Shown here piece by piece: positions 20,499-32,929 of a stretch of 64,000 nt of DNA. Position 1 is the first letter of the stretch; every line of letters begins with the position of its first letter. A program made the position numbers and the translations under genes. The notes beneath the pieces were generated by a model. The model was not told the origin of the DNA, made no database searches, and saw nothing but the letters and a program-made list of their open reading frames with translations. Where the stretch lies: contig OX419762.1 of the NCBI GenBank assembly GCA_948567375.1, positions 55,198,841-55,262,840 on the forward strand, written 5' to 3'. The DNA is from Lunularia cruciata. Taxonomy: Eukaryota > Streptophyta > Marchantiopsida > Lunulariales > Lunulariaceae.

Positions 20499-21600
20499 GT
20501 GGACACAAGCATGGAAGAGGATACTTCTACGGAGGAGGCTGAATCTGAATTTGATTCAGATGTGTATCCTTTGTGTGCTATGGATTTTGCACCTAAGCTA
20601 GAGGTTTTGAAGGACCCAAATAAATCACCATTGACACTTGAGGAGATAGAGAGGAGGTTACCTACCCTCAAGTATGGCCTAAATGTTACCAAGGAGGAGA
20701 AGGTGAGATTTGAGGAGATTTTCCACAAATTCATCCATGTTTTTGCTTTCAGTTACAAGGATTTGAAAGAAGTCACCTTGGAGGAGCACAAGATAGAGAT
20801 AGGGTCACATGCAAGACCAATCCGCCAAAAGCAATGTCGCATTAGCCCACCAATATCTTTGGTTGTGAAGGAGTAGATTGATAAGCTCAAGGAGGCAAAA
20901 TTTATCTTTGAGGTGTAGAATTCAGAATGGGTGTCTCCAATTGTCATTGTGAAGAAAAAGAATGGCAAGCTTTGGGTATTTGTGGATTACAAGAAGCTCA
21001 ATGCTATTACCAAGAAGGACTACTACCCATTGCCATTCATTGATGAGATCTTGGAGGAGGTTGCAGGTCATGAGAGGTACAGTTTTGGAGATGGTTATAG
21101 TGGATATAACCAAATCAAGATTGCACTAGAGCATCAACAACTCACCGCATTCACCACACCTTGGGGAACTTATGCTTTCAAGGTCATTCCTTTTGGGCTT
21201 TGCAATGCTCCAGCCACATTTGAACAGTACATGAACAAGGTATTTGAACCTTTCATTGGGAAATTTATGAGAGACTTCATTGATGACTTGTGTCTATGGG
21301 AGCAAGGAAGAGCACTTTGAGCACCTAATCAAGGTCTTGCAATGCTTGGATGAGGCAAATGCATCACTCAACCTAGAGAAGTGCATTTTTGGATGTGAAG
21401 AAGGTCTACTTTTGGGGCACATCATCTCCAAGGATGGAATAGCAGTTGATCCTAAGAAGGTGAGGAAAATCTCAAACCTTCCATCTCCTTCAAGCTTGAC
21501 AAAGTTATGTCAATTCTTGGGGATGGTTGGATACTATAGGAGGTTCATATTCTCATTTTCCAAAAATGCTTATGCATTGACCATCTACATGAACAAGGGT
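20499..21600 (+). pseudogene. Gypsy 2 reverse transcriptase
   Basis: After an acidic linker come HKIEIGSHARPIRQKQ, VSPIVIVKKKNGK, VDYKKLNAITKKDYYPLPF, FGDGYSGYNQI, PFGLCNAPATFEQYMN and the catalytic FIDDL. A one-base frameshift next to FIDDL (about 21,285) and two TAGs at about 20,874 and 20,916 break the frame. The thumb continues with FLGMVGYYRRF in the shifted frame. Confidence 0.8.
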
Positions 21601-22131
21601 GTAGATTACATGGTAATTTTGGAGGACAAGGAGGCTCTCAAAGCTTTTGAGGAGCTCAAGCAATCCCTTGTTGTAGCTCCAATTCTTGCTAAACCTGATT
21701 GGAGTAAGCCTTTTGTCCTTTACATTGATGATTCCAATGTTGCTATTGGATGCACTCTTAGTCAATTAGACCAAGATGGGCATGATCATCCAATAGCTTA
21801 TGTTAGTAGGCAGATGGTTTCAATAGAAAAGAACTACTCTGTCACGGAGAGAGAAGGGTTGGCAATGATCTTTGGTCTCAAGAAGTTTAGACACTACTTA
21901 ATTGGAGAGAAAGCCACCATTTTCATGGATCACAAGGCCTTGAAGTTCATCTTCAACAAGCCTAATGTTGAAGGAAGACTAGCAATGTGGATGATACTCT
22001 TGTCTGAGTATGACTACCCATTGAGGATAGGCCAGGAAAGAAACATGCAAATGCTGATTTGTTATCTAGGGCCTATGATCATGATGGAGATGAGCCAATG
22101 GATGATTCCTTCCTGGATGAGGAGCTCATGA
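21601..22131 (+). pseudogene. Gypsy 2 RNase H
   Basis: FVLYIDDSNVAIGCTLSQ, then NYSVTEREGLAMIFGLKKF and FMDHKALKFIF give the acidic residues and MDH motif of gypsy RNase H. A frameshift at about 22,040 separates it from the integrase. Confidence 0.75.
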
Positions 22132-22139
22132 CAATCTCA

Positions 22140-23400
22140 GTCACTCAAAAAGTTCCAATGGAGTGCAAGGAGATTGTGGATTTTGTGACAAGAGATAACT
22201 ATCCAGAAGGGATGCATGCTAGGGAGAGGAAGGCCCTTGCATCAAGATCTAGACCTTACACAAAGGTCAAGGATATTCTTTTTCACCAAGGAGTAGATGG
22301 TCTACTTTGAAGAGCAATGGGTAAGGAAGAGTCTTTCCTACTCATAAAGGAGTTTCATGAAGGTTTAGTATGTAGAGGACACTTTGCAAGAAAGGTGACT
22401 ACTTTCAAGATTCTAGATGCAGGTTACTATTGGAGAGGAATTTTTCAAGGATTGTCTTGATTATTGCAAAAATTGTCATGTTTGTCAAAATTTTGCTAGA
22501 AAATCTACTTCTATTCCACCACTTAGATCAATTCCATTACCCTTTTGAGAAGTGGGGAATTGATTTTGTAGGTCCTCTCAATAGAACCCCAAGGAAAAAT
22601 TGATACATTGTGGGAGTTACTAATTACCTTACCAAGTGGGTTGAGGCTTGACCATTGAGGGACAAGAATGAAGATGAAGTTGATAGATTTCTTTATGAAT
22701 GCATTATCACTAGGTTTGGATGCCCTTTAGAGGTGGTTCTTGATAGAGGAGGAGAATTTAAAGGAAGCATTACTATAGCCATGCTACAACATTTCTCTAT
22801 CACACATAGAGTAAATAAATCCTATCAGCCAAATTGCAATGGCTTGGCAGAGAGAACCAATCAGACCTTGTGCATGATGTTGGCCAAAGATGCAGAAATG
22901 GAAGGGGCTAAACATCATTGGGACAAGAGGATTCATGCAGTTTTGTGGGAGTATAGGACAACCATGAAGACTTCCACCAGATATTCCCTATTTCAATTGG
23001 TAAGGTATTGATTCTACCTACCCTATTCACTTTGATGTTCCTACCTTCCAAAGCATTCATAGGAGATTAAAGAAAACACAAGGAGTTGATGCATAGAAGT
23101 CAAGGAAAGATCAACTCATGGAATTGAAAGAGGCAAGAGCAGTTGCTATGGTTCAAGTAGAGCAAGCCCGAAGGAAACAAAAGGAGAGCTATGACAAGAG
23201 GCAAGGCAAGAAGAAGGTGGAACCTTTTAAAGGAAGTGATTGGGTAATGTTGTTTGATTCCGTTCGATTTAAGAGAGTGCAAAAGAAGTTTTTGCCTAAG
23301 TACTTTGGACCTTTCATAGTGGAGAAGGTATAGGGCAATTACACCTATGATCTCAAGGAGTTGGGAGGGATAGGATTAACCATGATAAGTTGAAGATATA
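22140..23400 (+). pseudogene. Gypsy 2 integrase
   Basis: The zinc-binding part includes GHFARKVTTFKIL and CHVCQNF. The core has EKWGIDFVGPL, VLDRGGEFKGS and NCNGLAERTNQTL with the catalytic Glu. A GPY/F-type end is visible in KKFLPKYFGPFIVEKV (about 23,280-23,330). Several stops and frameshifts lie between 22,310 and 22,660. No chromodomain or PHD finger follows. Confidence 0.8.
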
Positions 23401-23451
23401 TTATAGGAGGTAGAGAGACCTTCACTTTGAGGTTAAAGTGAAAACTTAATC

Positions 23452-23461
23452 GAGGGATGAA
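23452..23461 (+). promoter_or_regulatory. Gypsy 2 polypurine tract
   Basis: CGAGGGATGA directly before the TGTAACACC start of the right LTR, the expected place of the plus-strand primer. Confidence 0.6.
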
Positions 23462-24149
23462 TGTAACACCCATTTGTGTATGTGTGTGGTATTATGATAT
23501 TTAGCTTAGTATTGCAAATACTTGAGAGATATTATTTATATAAAGATAAAGGATGGTTCTACATTAGTCATGATTAGCTTAAGTTAGTCATAGCTAAGAT
23601 AGTGGGGACCTTACTTTAGAAGAATTGGAAAAGATGAACACCACTCTTTTGGATTCTAATGTATTGACTTGGTATTATTCCTAAGTGTTTGGCTTTGAAG
23701 AAAGAGTTGAGAACTCTTGAGCCTGAAAGCCTTTTTTTTTGGATTCTTTTATAGTCCAAGGATAGCCCATGTGAAGGAATCCTTGACTTAGTGGTTGGGT
23801 CAAGATAAGATCACATGCTTAGTAGAATATGCCCATGTGGATGGATATTCCTTTATACTTTTTGACTTTATGTGACTTTTAGCCTAGTAACTTGAGTTAC
23901 TCCAATAATTAGTAACTTTAGTGCGTAACTATTTCACAAGTATATAAACAAGGGATGAGGAGGTACTCATCATCCTTTCATTTGCAACTATCTTCTCTCA
24001 TTGAGTTTTCTAGTGAGCAATGTCTTGAGTCTTGGAGTGTTAGCCTTGGAACAGTATGATGGAATTGGAGTTCCTTACCTTCTAAGTCCATGATGCACTA
24101 CCATAATAGCCATCATAGGTTCATCCTAAGTGAGAGATAGGCCGGCTCC
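23462..24149 (+). repeat. Gypsy 2, 3' LTR
   Basis: Starts TGTAACACCC and ends GGCCGGCTC. Direct repeat of 16,451-17,137. Confidence 0.85.
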
Positions 24150-25156
24150 TAGATCAAAAGATTACAAAGAGGTAAACCTAATGAAGTGAGATGCTCATAT
24201 GATCTAACTGTAAGTCCTCTAAACTCAAAATCTTGTTGGATATCTATATAACACAAATAGGCCATGAAGCAAGACCCAGTGTGAACTCCCTTATGGAATT
24301 CCAACCACTACCATATGCTCCATAGCAACCACTCCACTCCATCCTAAGTAAGATCTATCCACAAGATAACCTCAAAGCATAGCAAACAGAACTGGATGAA
24401 ATGGCTAACACCAAGACATGCTACCCACTCTATAGGCCTTGATCGTGTGTGAGGGCACCAATCATGTCTAGTCATCCAACTCTCCCATGCATGGAAACCG
24501 GCAACACAACAAATCCATAATGATGCTAAACAAGTAACATCCACAACAATAATCTTCTTCTTAAAGAAGCTAGGGAAGAGAATATGTAGAATATGCTCTC
24601 TCAATAGACTAAGCCTATCTTTAAACTTAGTTTGGGTCCCTTGAGTCTAAGTCTCCTAAGTCTCTACATGGTGAGATAAGGAATGGGAGGCAATAGTTGG
24701 GGTCTCTCAAGTCACAACACGGGATGCAAGGTGGATGGGGATCATCTCTAGCAAGGGTGGCATCGGTGTAGGTCTGCATCTCACTACAGCTATGGGTTTG
24801 GCAAGCAAAAGTACAAAGTCTAGGTCCAAGATAAGCCACACAAGTCCTCACCTGAGCTAGACTACTCTCATTCTCCTCTACTTGAGCATGAGCACTCTCA
24901 CACCTCTCCATAGCATATGCTAACTTTCATGCATGAGTTTGTAACTAGACCCTATAACCCTCATCCATGGCAACTGCACCTATAATGTCCAAGTCCAAGT
25001 CAGCTAATCTCAGCTCTCTCTCCATCTCATAAGTGCTCAAGTCGGATGCCGCTCCTCCTTGGCAGCAAGAGTCTCCTCTAGCTCACAAAGGAGTCTCTCT
25101 CTCTCTACTAATAATCTACCCTACTCCTCAAAGCTCTCCGATACTCTTTTGCTCAA

Positions 25157-25411
25157 CCAAAAGTCTCTCTTGCTCCTCTACACTCTCCACTCTACTCTCG
25201 CGCTCAACCAAAAGTCTTTCTCGCTCCTCTACACTCTCCACTCTACTCTCGCGCTCAACCAAAAGTCTCTCTCGCTCCTCTACACTCTCCACTCTACTCT
25301 TGCGCTCAACCAAAAGTCTCTCTCGCTCCTCTACACTCTCCACTCTTCTCTTGTGCTCAACCAAAAGTCTCTCTTGCTCCTCTACACTCTCCACTTTACT
25401 CTCTTGCTCAA
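25157..25411 (-). repeat. Five tandem 51-bp units encoding a 17-residue coiled-coil repeat
   Basis: Units start at 25,157, 25,208, 25,259, 25,310 and 25,361 with an exact 51-bp period. On the minus strand each encodes a variant of VESVEERERLLVERESR, a charged coiled-coil-like unit. The period is a multiple of three, so the frame is kept. Confidence 0.85.
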
Positions 25412-25412
25412 C

Positions 25413-25514
<102 letters not shown>

Positions 25515-26495
25515 ACACTCTCCAATCTACTCTTGCACTCAACCAGAAGTCTCTCTCTCCTCATCCACTTGAACACAATCATCTAAAACATGCATGATGT
25601 CAATAGAACAAGAAGAGGGTGAAGGTATTCTGAAGGGTGGGAAGTGAGGTCCTCCCTCTAGTGACAGAGAAAGAGCTGAAGGTGAAGAAGAGTGTGAAGG
25701 AGTTATCTCAACATGTATCTTAACACAAATCTGTTGAACACTTGTTCACAAGTGGTAAATTTAGTCATCCATCAAGTAAACCTCAATTTAAAATCAATCT
25801 ATCTAATACACAAGTTTATCAAGTAAGCCATGTTAAATTAACTCATTTATAAAATCCAATGTATATACAATAAAACTTGGTATGTTTTCAAACATACCAA
25901 ACATGCAAATATGCAAAAACTCAAATCTAAGTAATCACTCACTGTCCTCATCCTCCCAATCATCATTGTCCTTGTCTTTGTCCTCACTCTCTACATCATC
26001 ATGATCATCATCCTCCTCTTCATCATGAATAATCTCCTCCTCTCCATCACTAAGAAACATCACTTCCTCTTCGGGAATGAAACCTCTCTCCATAAAGAGA
26101 TGAGTGATTATCTGGCCAAGGAAAGTGACTCTGAACTTATGCCCCTGAGGTCTCCTCACTTGGCTTTTCAAACTATCCAACCTTGCAATGATAGCTTGGA
26201 ATGCCACTTCCCTCCAATCATAATCCTCCATACCAAATCTCCTCAACGTTGTCTTGATGTTGAGAACCAAGTGTCCATGTACAATCTTGGACCTCAAACT
26301 TGGTACCACAAGTGCACCAATCAAGTGGAAGAAAGGCCTGAAAGCAGGATACACACATTGTCTTGCCAAATACCCCTTTGCAACCCTATCTTGTTGGGGA
26401 AACCAATCTGAAACAATTGTGTAAGGAACAGTTCTCCTCCTTGGTGTCCTCTCCCTAAGCATTGCAATTGCTTCTCTAATTACATCCACATTCAA

Positions 26496-28130
26496 TTAAA
26501 ACCTCCTCCCCTTGACCCAAACCTCTGCATGAATTCTTGTCCCAAGAGTTTACAAACTTAGTACACGGATGAACCTGCAAAAAGAACAAACCACATCAAC
26601 TTAAACGTCAAAAAATGCCTCAAAATTGATGAGATGACATAGAGCAACACCCACCAATGTTGGCAGACAAGCGCAAAACATGCAAGGTGGGGCCTGGCGC
26701 CACTAATGCGCAGACAAAACAGGAAAAATGTCATAGGGTGATGCATGTCTATGTTGCCAGACAAGCGCAGTTGTGGGCACTATGGCGCCAAATGATGCTC
26801 ATTGGTGCCATAAGATAGGGAGGGTTTAGGGTTTAGGGCTACAACAGCGCTGGGAGGCATTAGAAGGTGCCAAGGAGCATTGCAAGATAGGACCAAGAGG
26901 CGCTAGTCAACGCCCGTAGGCTCTATACATTGAGCCCCCCCTCCCAAAATCCACTTCCAAAATTTGAGAAAAACTTGAAAAGAACTAGAAAAACTTGACA
27001 AAACTTGCAGAAAATGAATGATGAAAGCATTGGGGATACCTTGGGACATGGGAAGTGTAAGCCAAATGTGATTTTGAGTCCAACTATATCAAGATTGAGC
27101 TTTTTGATTCCATTTACAGCAGTCCCAATTTGATGTTTATCAAGCAAACACCATTTGATGAAGTTTGTTGGGTGCTGAATGTTATGGAATCTAATCAGTC
27201 AATCTCCTTCTTGCATGTTCCTCATGTCTCCCCCATCAATGATCTTCTCGCAATCCCAGATTTTTGCCATGGAGAATGAAATTCAAATGAATTGGACAGC
27301 TTGCAAAATGCTTGCTTGCTCTCTCTCGCTTTGTTCAGAATGTACTTCTCTACTTCTCCTCCCAATTTGTTCAGAATGTACTTCTCTACTTCTCCTCCCA
27401 AAATGGTCCCCTTCTACTCTCCTCTCAAAACTCCTCTCTACTATGTCCCAAAGCCTATCTTCTCCTTCTTCTCAGTTCTGAAATAACCTCAATTTCTCTA
27501 CAGTCTTGAAATGCTCAGTTTTGAAACCTTGGTGTCTCAAAACTCTCTCAAACCTTTCTTGATTGTCTTGAACCTCCTTGTTCAGCCCCAAAACTGCCCA
27601 TCTCAAAACTCTCAAGAACCTCTCTCAAACCTCCTTGTTCAGCCCTAAAATGCTTGCAAAATGACTGATTTCCTCCCTGAATTCTTCCAAAATTTCTAGT
27701 CAATTTGAGAATTGTAAAACTTTCAAGGAAGGGGAGGTTTATATAGGCTTCCGCATGAGGAAATTTATCAATAGCATGATCAAGTATATCTATAAAATGC
27801 ACTCTTTATATTTGAATTTCATCCAGACTTAACCCAATTTCCACCCCAAAATATCAAATCATGAGGTTCAACTGATGCTATCATGCGACCCTCCACGTTG
27901 CCAATGGACACAACCAACCATTATTTTACAAATCTGTGCCTCCCAATGCCATCTCGTGGCAATGAGTCGGGTGTCATTGAGTGGAGATGAGCACCACGGG
28001 GGACCCATGGGAAAAAGAAAAAAAATAACCTATTGGTGTGCAACTCCTTAACGTCTACGGACAAGCACCCACAGGCGTCACCCAGTGCCACCTAGTATCA
28101 CCTACTGTCACCTAGTGTCCCAGAGTGAAT
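26496..28130. other. Non-coding stretch with GC-rich repeated phrases
   Basis: At 26,640-26,920 and 27,880-28,130 phrases with GGCGCC, GCGTCACC and GTGCCACCTAGT recur, similar to 15,680-15,880. Between them lie short open frames on both strands that I cannot assign. Confidence 0.35.
27330..27401. repeat. Perfect 36-bp tandem duplication
   Basis: The unit starting TTTGTTCAGAATGTACTTCT at 27,330 is repeated exactly at 27,366-27,401. Thirty-six is a multiple of three and all frames stay open, but no protein is recognised. Confidence 0.85.
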
Positions 28131-28327
28131 TCTCTATAATTTTTGAACTTGGAGGTGTTTGTGTAGAGGCAAGCAAGCTTTGGAAAAATAGTGTAAACAT
28201 TCCTTATAACAATTTTTGCAACAAGATATTGATCAACAGAATTAGGCAAATGATATTTTTATTATAAAGGACATTACTCTCATATTTCATTCTAGTATGT
28301 GGGCATGGTGAGCAGTGCATTTTTGCA

Positions 28328-29663
28328 TCATCCTTGACCTACTTCTTCTCTACCAAGCTCTATTCTACTAAAGGACATTTTTGAATCTATTTGACTTTCA
28401 TAGCTAAATCTTCCATCATCTTCTGACCAAACATCTGACCTATTGATTAAAAATTTATGCAAAATAATGCAAACTGAGACCCATTTCAACAAATATGCAT
28501 TTCTACTCTTGTCTTTAAGTTGCGCTATAAGTTCACAAAGAGAACGCCATCTAGCTTTCAAAACTCCTATACAATGCTCATTTATCATTGTTGCCTTAGC
28601 CAAATATTGGTTAAACTCTTGCTTGTCCTCTATTCATTCCTGCTTGAAGGCATGGACTAGGTGATGTATGGATGCATAACCTGAATCCCCTAAAAGGTAC
28701 TCTTTTGTCTCAAAACTATAACATTCCACTCTCTGATTCAAATCATTCCATAATGATTTTTTCAAACAGGTCATATTGTGACATGACCCTAACATTCATG
28801 CAAATAAACAAACCAAATCTAACCTTTAATAAAATAATGAAATGTACACTAAGTACCACCAAAACTGAAACCAAAAAAACCATAATTTAAAACACCCTCC
28901 TACTAAAACAAAATATAGAACACTTAGCTCCTATAAAATGTATAATTCTCCTTTTATCATCACAAATCACTTGGCCGTTTATGGAATATGAACCCTTTCT
29001 ACTGAAAAATTTTCCATCCATAGTGGGTCATGCAAAAAGAGGAAACAATGTTCCATCTACCAAACCAACACAACCAGAGAAAATTGTTTGGGCAAAAACA
29101 GCGGAAATCCTCTTCCTCTCCTTGGGCTCAGGCCATGCAACTTGACTCCTCGTCAAATTTAATATTGTTGTCATAACTCTATCTGTAAATGCAATTGTTG
29201 AACCTGCACTAGTGCCCCATATGTTTAACCCCCTCGTAACACAAGCCCATTATAGTGATGCCCAAATCTATCAAGAGCTAGAGCTACTTGGATCCACACA
29301 GGTGTTTGCTCTTGCCTGTATTTTTTTCTGAAAACACTATGTGTTTTTATCACTTCTACTAATGTTGAAAAAGAATTAACATCCATTCTAGTAAGCTGCC
29401 GACAAGCCTTCACATGTAGATTTCAAATACTTAATCACAAATTCTCTACTTTGAAGATAAGTAATACGAGGTTCCAAATATCTATACAAATGTGCATACT
29501 CCCACTCACCAATCAATAATTCTAGCATGTTTAAATCTACTTCTCCATATTCATCCTCATCTTTTAATCTTTCATGCAAAGTCTCCAAATATAACTTTAT
29601 AATCCATTGTATATATTTATTAATATTTCTAGTTAATTCACCATGAGTACTCCCTCTGGGCAT
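28328..29663 (-). pseudogene. PIF/Harbinger-type transposase relic
   Basis: The N-terminal part at 29,225-29,413 has CRQLTRMDVNSFSTLVEVI and TPVWIQVALALDRFGHHYNG, the helix-turn-helix region of Harbinger nucleases. The C-terminal part at 28,328-28,603 has EHCIGVLKARWRSLCEL and VCIILHKFLIN, the end of the DDE nuclease domain. The central part (28,604-29,224) is full of stops. Upstream, 29,388-29,663 encodes a leucine-rich N-terminal extension. The protein would cut and join the transposon ends. No terminal inverted repeats could be set. Confidence 0.65.
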
Positions 29664-30060
29664 GTTGTATCTGAACTTGGTCCTCCTTGCTCAAATCATG
29701 AATCACCAAAAATAACAACTCAATTCATGAATCATGAGCTTGGTTTGACGTGCTCTCAACATCCTTTGGGCATGTTGTTTTCAATGTTGTCCTCACTTGA
29801 TTCCTTCATCACCAAAATTAACACTTGTTCTGGGCATGTTGTATTCAACACTGTCCTCCCCACTTGATTCAACACCTTGTACTCCTTTGGGCATGCTCTA
29901 TTCAACATTGTCCTCCTTGCTTGTTTCCTTCATCACCAAAATTAACACTTGGTCAAGGCATGTTGTACTCAATGTTGTCCTCCTCACTTCATTTAGCACC
30001 TTGTCCTCCTTGCTTGATTCTTGAATCACCAAAAATAACACTTGGTCTATATGCTCTCCT
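29650..30060 (-). repeat. Degenerate minisatellite with GGGCATGTTGT units
   Basis: Variants of GGGCATGTTGTATTCAA occur at about 29,659, 29,769, 29,832, 29,889 and 29,956, each followed by TGTCCTCCT-like and CACCAAAA-like phrases. On the minus strand they read partly as repeated Glu-Asp-Asn/Ser-Val-Glu motifs, and may extend the Harbinger protein N-terminally. Confidence 0.6.
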
Positions 30061-30599
30061 CTTCTCAATGCAATACTTTGTTCTATTCACAATGACAAGC
30101 TAGCTACAAGATAAAAAAAAATTCATTTTGTAACTTGTAGTAGTTTAAAGAGTAACTTGCATATTTTAGATATAGTTTCAAATGAAATTCATTTCCCCTT
30201 CCCACCTTCACACAACCCACCCTAATCTTCACACCGCATAATCTTCTAATCTTCACATAGTGTAATCTTTAAATCTTCACACTTTGTTGTCAATAATTTC
30301 TTGATCTAGTATTCCTCTTGCACTGCGTTCTTGCAGATTTATTGTTCTTATCATGCCAAGTGTGTCACACTTTTGCAATTCATTTATGTTCTCCCCCGTC
30401 TTGCTCATTGTGTTGTCCTGCTTGTCATGTCGTGCTTGTACAATTCATTTATGTTGTCATACTATTCCTTTCTCTCTCTAGGATCACACATGGTGCCTAG
30501 CTGTGGAGACTACAGATTAGAGGCTAGAGGTAAACCCGTAACTACTTGACTAAACACACGTGTTACTCAACCGCCAGAATCCTCCTCTCTTGTTACTAA
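30061..30599. other. Intergenic, nothing recognised
   Basis: AT-rich with some TCTTCACA repeats at 30,205-30,285. No feature is supported. Confidence 0.35.
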
Positions 30600-32140
30600 T
30601 ATTCTTGGTATTGAGAAGGGTAATGACGGGCGACCTAACTTGTAATCACAACACGCACTCATGGTCTGCTAGTCATCACTTCCAACATTACCAAGGAGAA
30701 ATACACATCACTCCTAGAAGGAAACAAACTAAGCATAACGCTTGCACACCAATCCAAACCAATTGGGCGTACAAACATAAAAGCATAGATAGGATCCAAT
30801 GATAAGAATACGATAATAACTCTTTGTGCTTTTTTTTTGGAAAAGAGCTTCAGAGCCTTCTTGCTCTATCATCAAGCTCATTTCAACCTATACTCCAAGT
30901 CTCCTCCAATTTGAACTTCAGATTTTAACAATTTCTACTCCAAGTGGAAAATTCCTATGTCTTCTTGATGGGGAAAACTCTGTGCAGATCATATGAACAT
31001 AACGTTTTTGTGTAGCTTGGATTCAAGTGTGTTCTAGAATTAAATGGAAAGCCAATAAGATACTCTTTCCAATGACATAAAATAGGCCTCAATCAAATCA
31101 CTACAGCTCCCTTGACAACCTCTCAAATTTAGCCAGGTTTTTTGCAACTTTCACACTAATTTCAAAACCCCTATTTTAAGGTTTGCTCTTGGTTCTTGGC
31201 AACTTCTCCCCAGATTTATGATTTCAGGAGTATACTTGATCCTTAAAACCATTTTGGCAATCTGAAACCCTCAATCTAGGATAGGAGAATTGACATTCCA
31301 ATCAAGATGGAAGATAAAACTGCTCTACCAAGCTTATAATAGTTTGCAGTAGAATGTTTTGCATCAGATCAGATCTCCATAGATCTAGAGCTAGCCAAAT
31401 TTTTCATAATAGCCGGTTGTGTCCTTGTCTAAACTTCTACAAATGTTTGTAGCCTAATCCAATCCCAATCCTTAGATGTGGATCAATTCCTAAGTTGTGC
31501 TAACTTGTGAGCTCTATACACCCAGGTATACTTGATCCAAGACACTAAATTCTCTATTTCAAGAATTCACATGAAACCTTTGCAATAAGGTGCAAAACCT
31601 AACCAAAAACACCTTGGAAATTTTCATAAGGTGATTCAAATCACAACTTGGGGAGTGACCAAAAATCCAAACCTGATCATCAGCTCTTCTCCAACCCTTA
31701 CATCTCAAAAGCTTCAACTTTGATCAATTAGATCTGATTCAAGATTGATCCAAAACTGGAATTTCTTATGCTCAAAGCTATAAGAACTCTGGCTACTCTC
31801 CAACCCCACCAGCAGATCATGAAAATGTTTCAAGAAGCTATCCCAATTGTATACTTTGTGCTCCTTGGTATGAATTCTGCCCCCCTTGACTCAATTGATG
31901 ATCCCTCTCAAAATCTACTCAAATTGTTTGGTTTTAGTCTCAAGATTGTAGGCTGTGAGCTCCTCTCTCCAATTGTGGTCTCCACTCCTCAAATGCCTTC
32001 CCCAAACTCCCTTGATGGTCAAAAACTCCATACTACTTCACTAAAGACCCAATCTCTTGGAAATTTGTCCTTTAGTCTCTTCACTTTTGACAAATGGACA
32101 ACACAACTCCACCTTGAAGCTTATGAGTGAAAATTCAGGC
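30600..32140 (-). repeat. LTR-retrotransposon leader relic related to the DNMT element
   Basis: 30,638-30,675 shares ACACGCACTC, ATGGTCTGC and GTCATCACTTCC in the same order with 13,890-13,930, and GGATCCAAT occurs colinearly at 30,790 and 14,069. The rest to 32,140 has the Phe/Leu-rich non-coding look of such leaders but no alignable block. No methyltransferase or LTR remains here. Confidence 0.45.
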
Positions 32141-32620
32141 ATTCCCCAACTATAGAAGTACATAGATTGTCAAGTCACAGACATGTTCATAAGTAAGCAC
32201 CGGAAGGATGATAGGATCTGGGTTTCCCATCACCAACTCCATGAAAATAGCCCCAAAATGTGCCACCATCTCGTCCCGTAAGCCGTCACGGTGTAAAATT
32301 TGAAGTATGATGAGAAAAGGATTTGGGAGTGGCAGATCGAGAGCATGGGACATCTCATACTCAAATGTCTCCTCTGATGCTCTAACACTCGTGCTCTGCT
32401 ATAACTCTCACTCCCAATGTACTCCTCTCCCTCAAGACTCATTAACTAAAACACACCCGTCTCTCCACTCTCTCTCACCTATATACATCAGAGCCCTTGA
32501 ACATGATAACATTGTAACTCACATGGCCAATCGCAAACATGTCCATAGACTGCTCACATGGCAACGTCTCATCTGTCGGATCTATCATACAACCTACTCC
32601 ACTAATGTAGAGATAGCCAT
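32141..32620 (-). repeat. Second retrotransposon leader-like fragment
   Basis: A minus-strand frame at 32,150-32,442 ends with PIILPVLTYEHVCDLTIYVLL. The leader of gypsy 3 at 52,139-52,396 encodes a similar phrase (LILPVVTYGDRW). This suggests a leader fragment of a related element. The match is short. Confidence 0.3.
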
Positions 32621-32621
32621 G

Positions 32622-32700
32622 ATAATTTTATTTTTATTTTTATTTTTTATTTTATTTTTTATTTTTTTTTATTTTTTTATTTTTATTTTTATTTTTTTTA
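32622..32700. repeat. T-rich low-complexity tract (TTTTTA-like)
   Basis: About 80 bp of runs of T separated by single A bases. Simple sequence, possibly a poly-A tail of an old retroposon read on the other strand. Confidence 0.8.
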
Positions 32701-32929
32701 TCACGGGTTGCGTAAACCACAACACGACAACGTTCTCCTTTGCTAGCAAAATCATTTGCATTCATGTATGTAATCTATTTTCATCAATTTTCTTGTTCTT
32801 GCTTGGAGGACGAGGAGCACAATCCATCACCTATCTTCATCATCCCCACTTTGGTTGCCCATCCCATTCACGATGCCGCCCCATTCACCCTAACCTAAAC
32901 AACCATGTTATTAACCCTAATGGGTAATT

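Larger units (their letters stand above)
16451..24149 (+). mobile_element. Ty3/gypsy retrotransposon 2
   Basis: Two direct LTRs of about 687 bp (16,451-17,137 and 23,462-24,149) enclose Gag, protease, RT, RNase H and integrase fragments on the plus strand, and a polypurine tract GAGGGATGA precedes the right LTR. Frameshifts and stops of all three kinds inactivate it. The flanks CTAGGATC and CTAGATC resemble an imperfect target duplication, but no clean one is visible. It is more diverged between LTRs than a recent insertion would be. Confidence 0.85.

Noticed and set aside
25157..25411. CRISPR-like array
   Set aside because: Units are contiguous without unique spacers, have a coding period of 51 bp, and the genome is eukaryotic.
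32307..32927. 206-codon plus-strand frame with a long Phe/Ile run
   Set aside because: The Phe/Ile run is translation of the T-rich simple tract and the rest has no domain. It is not supported as a membrane protein.
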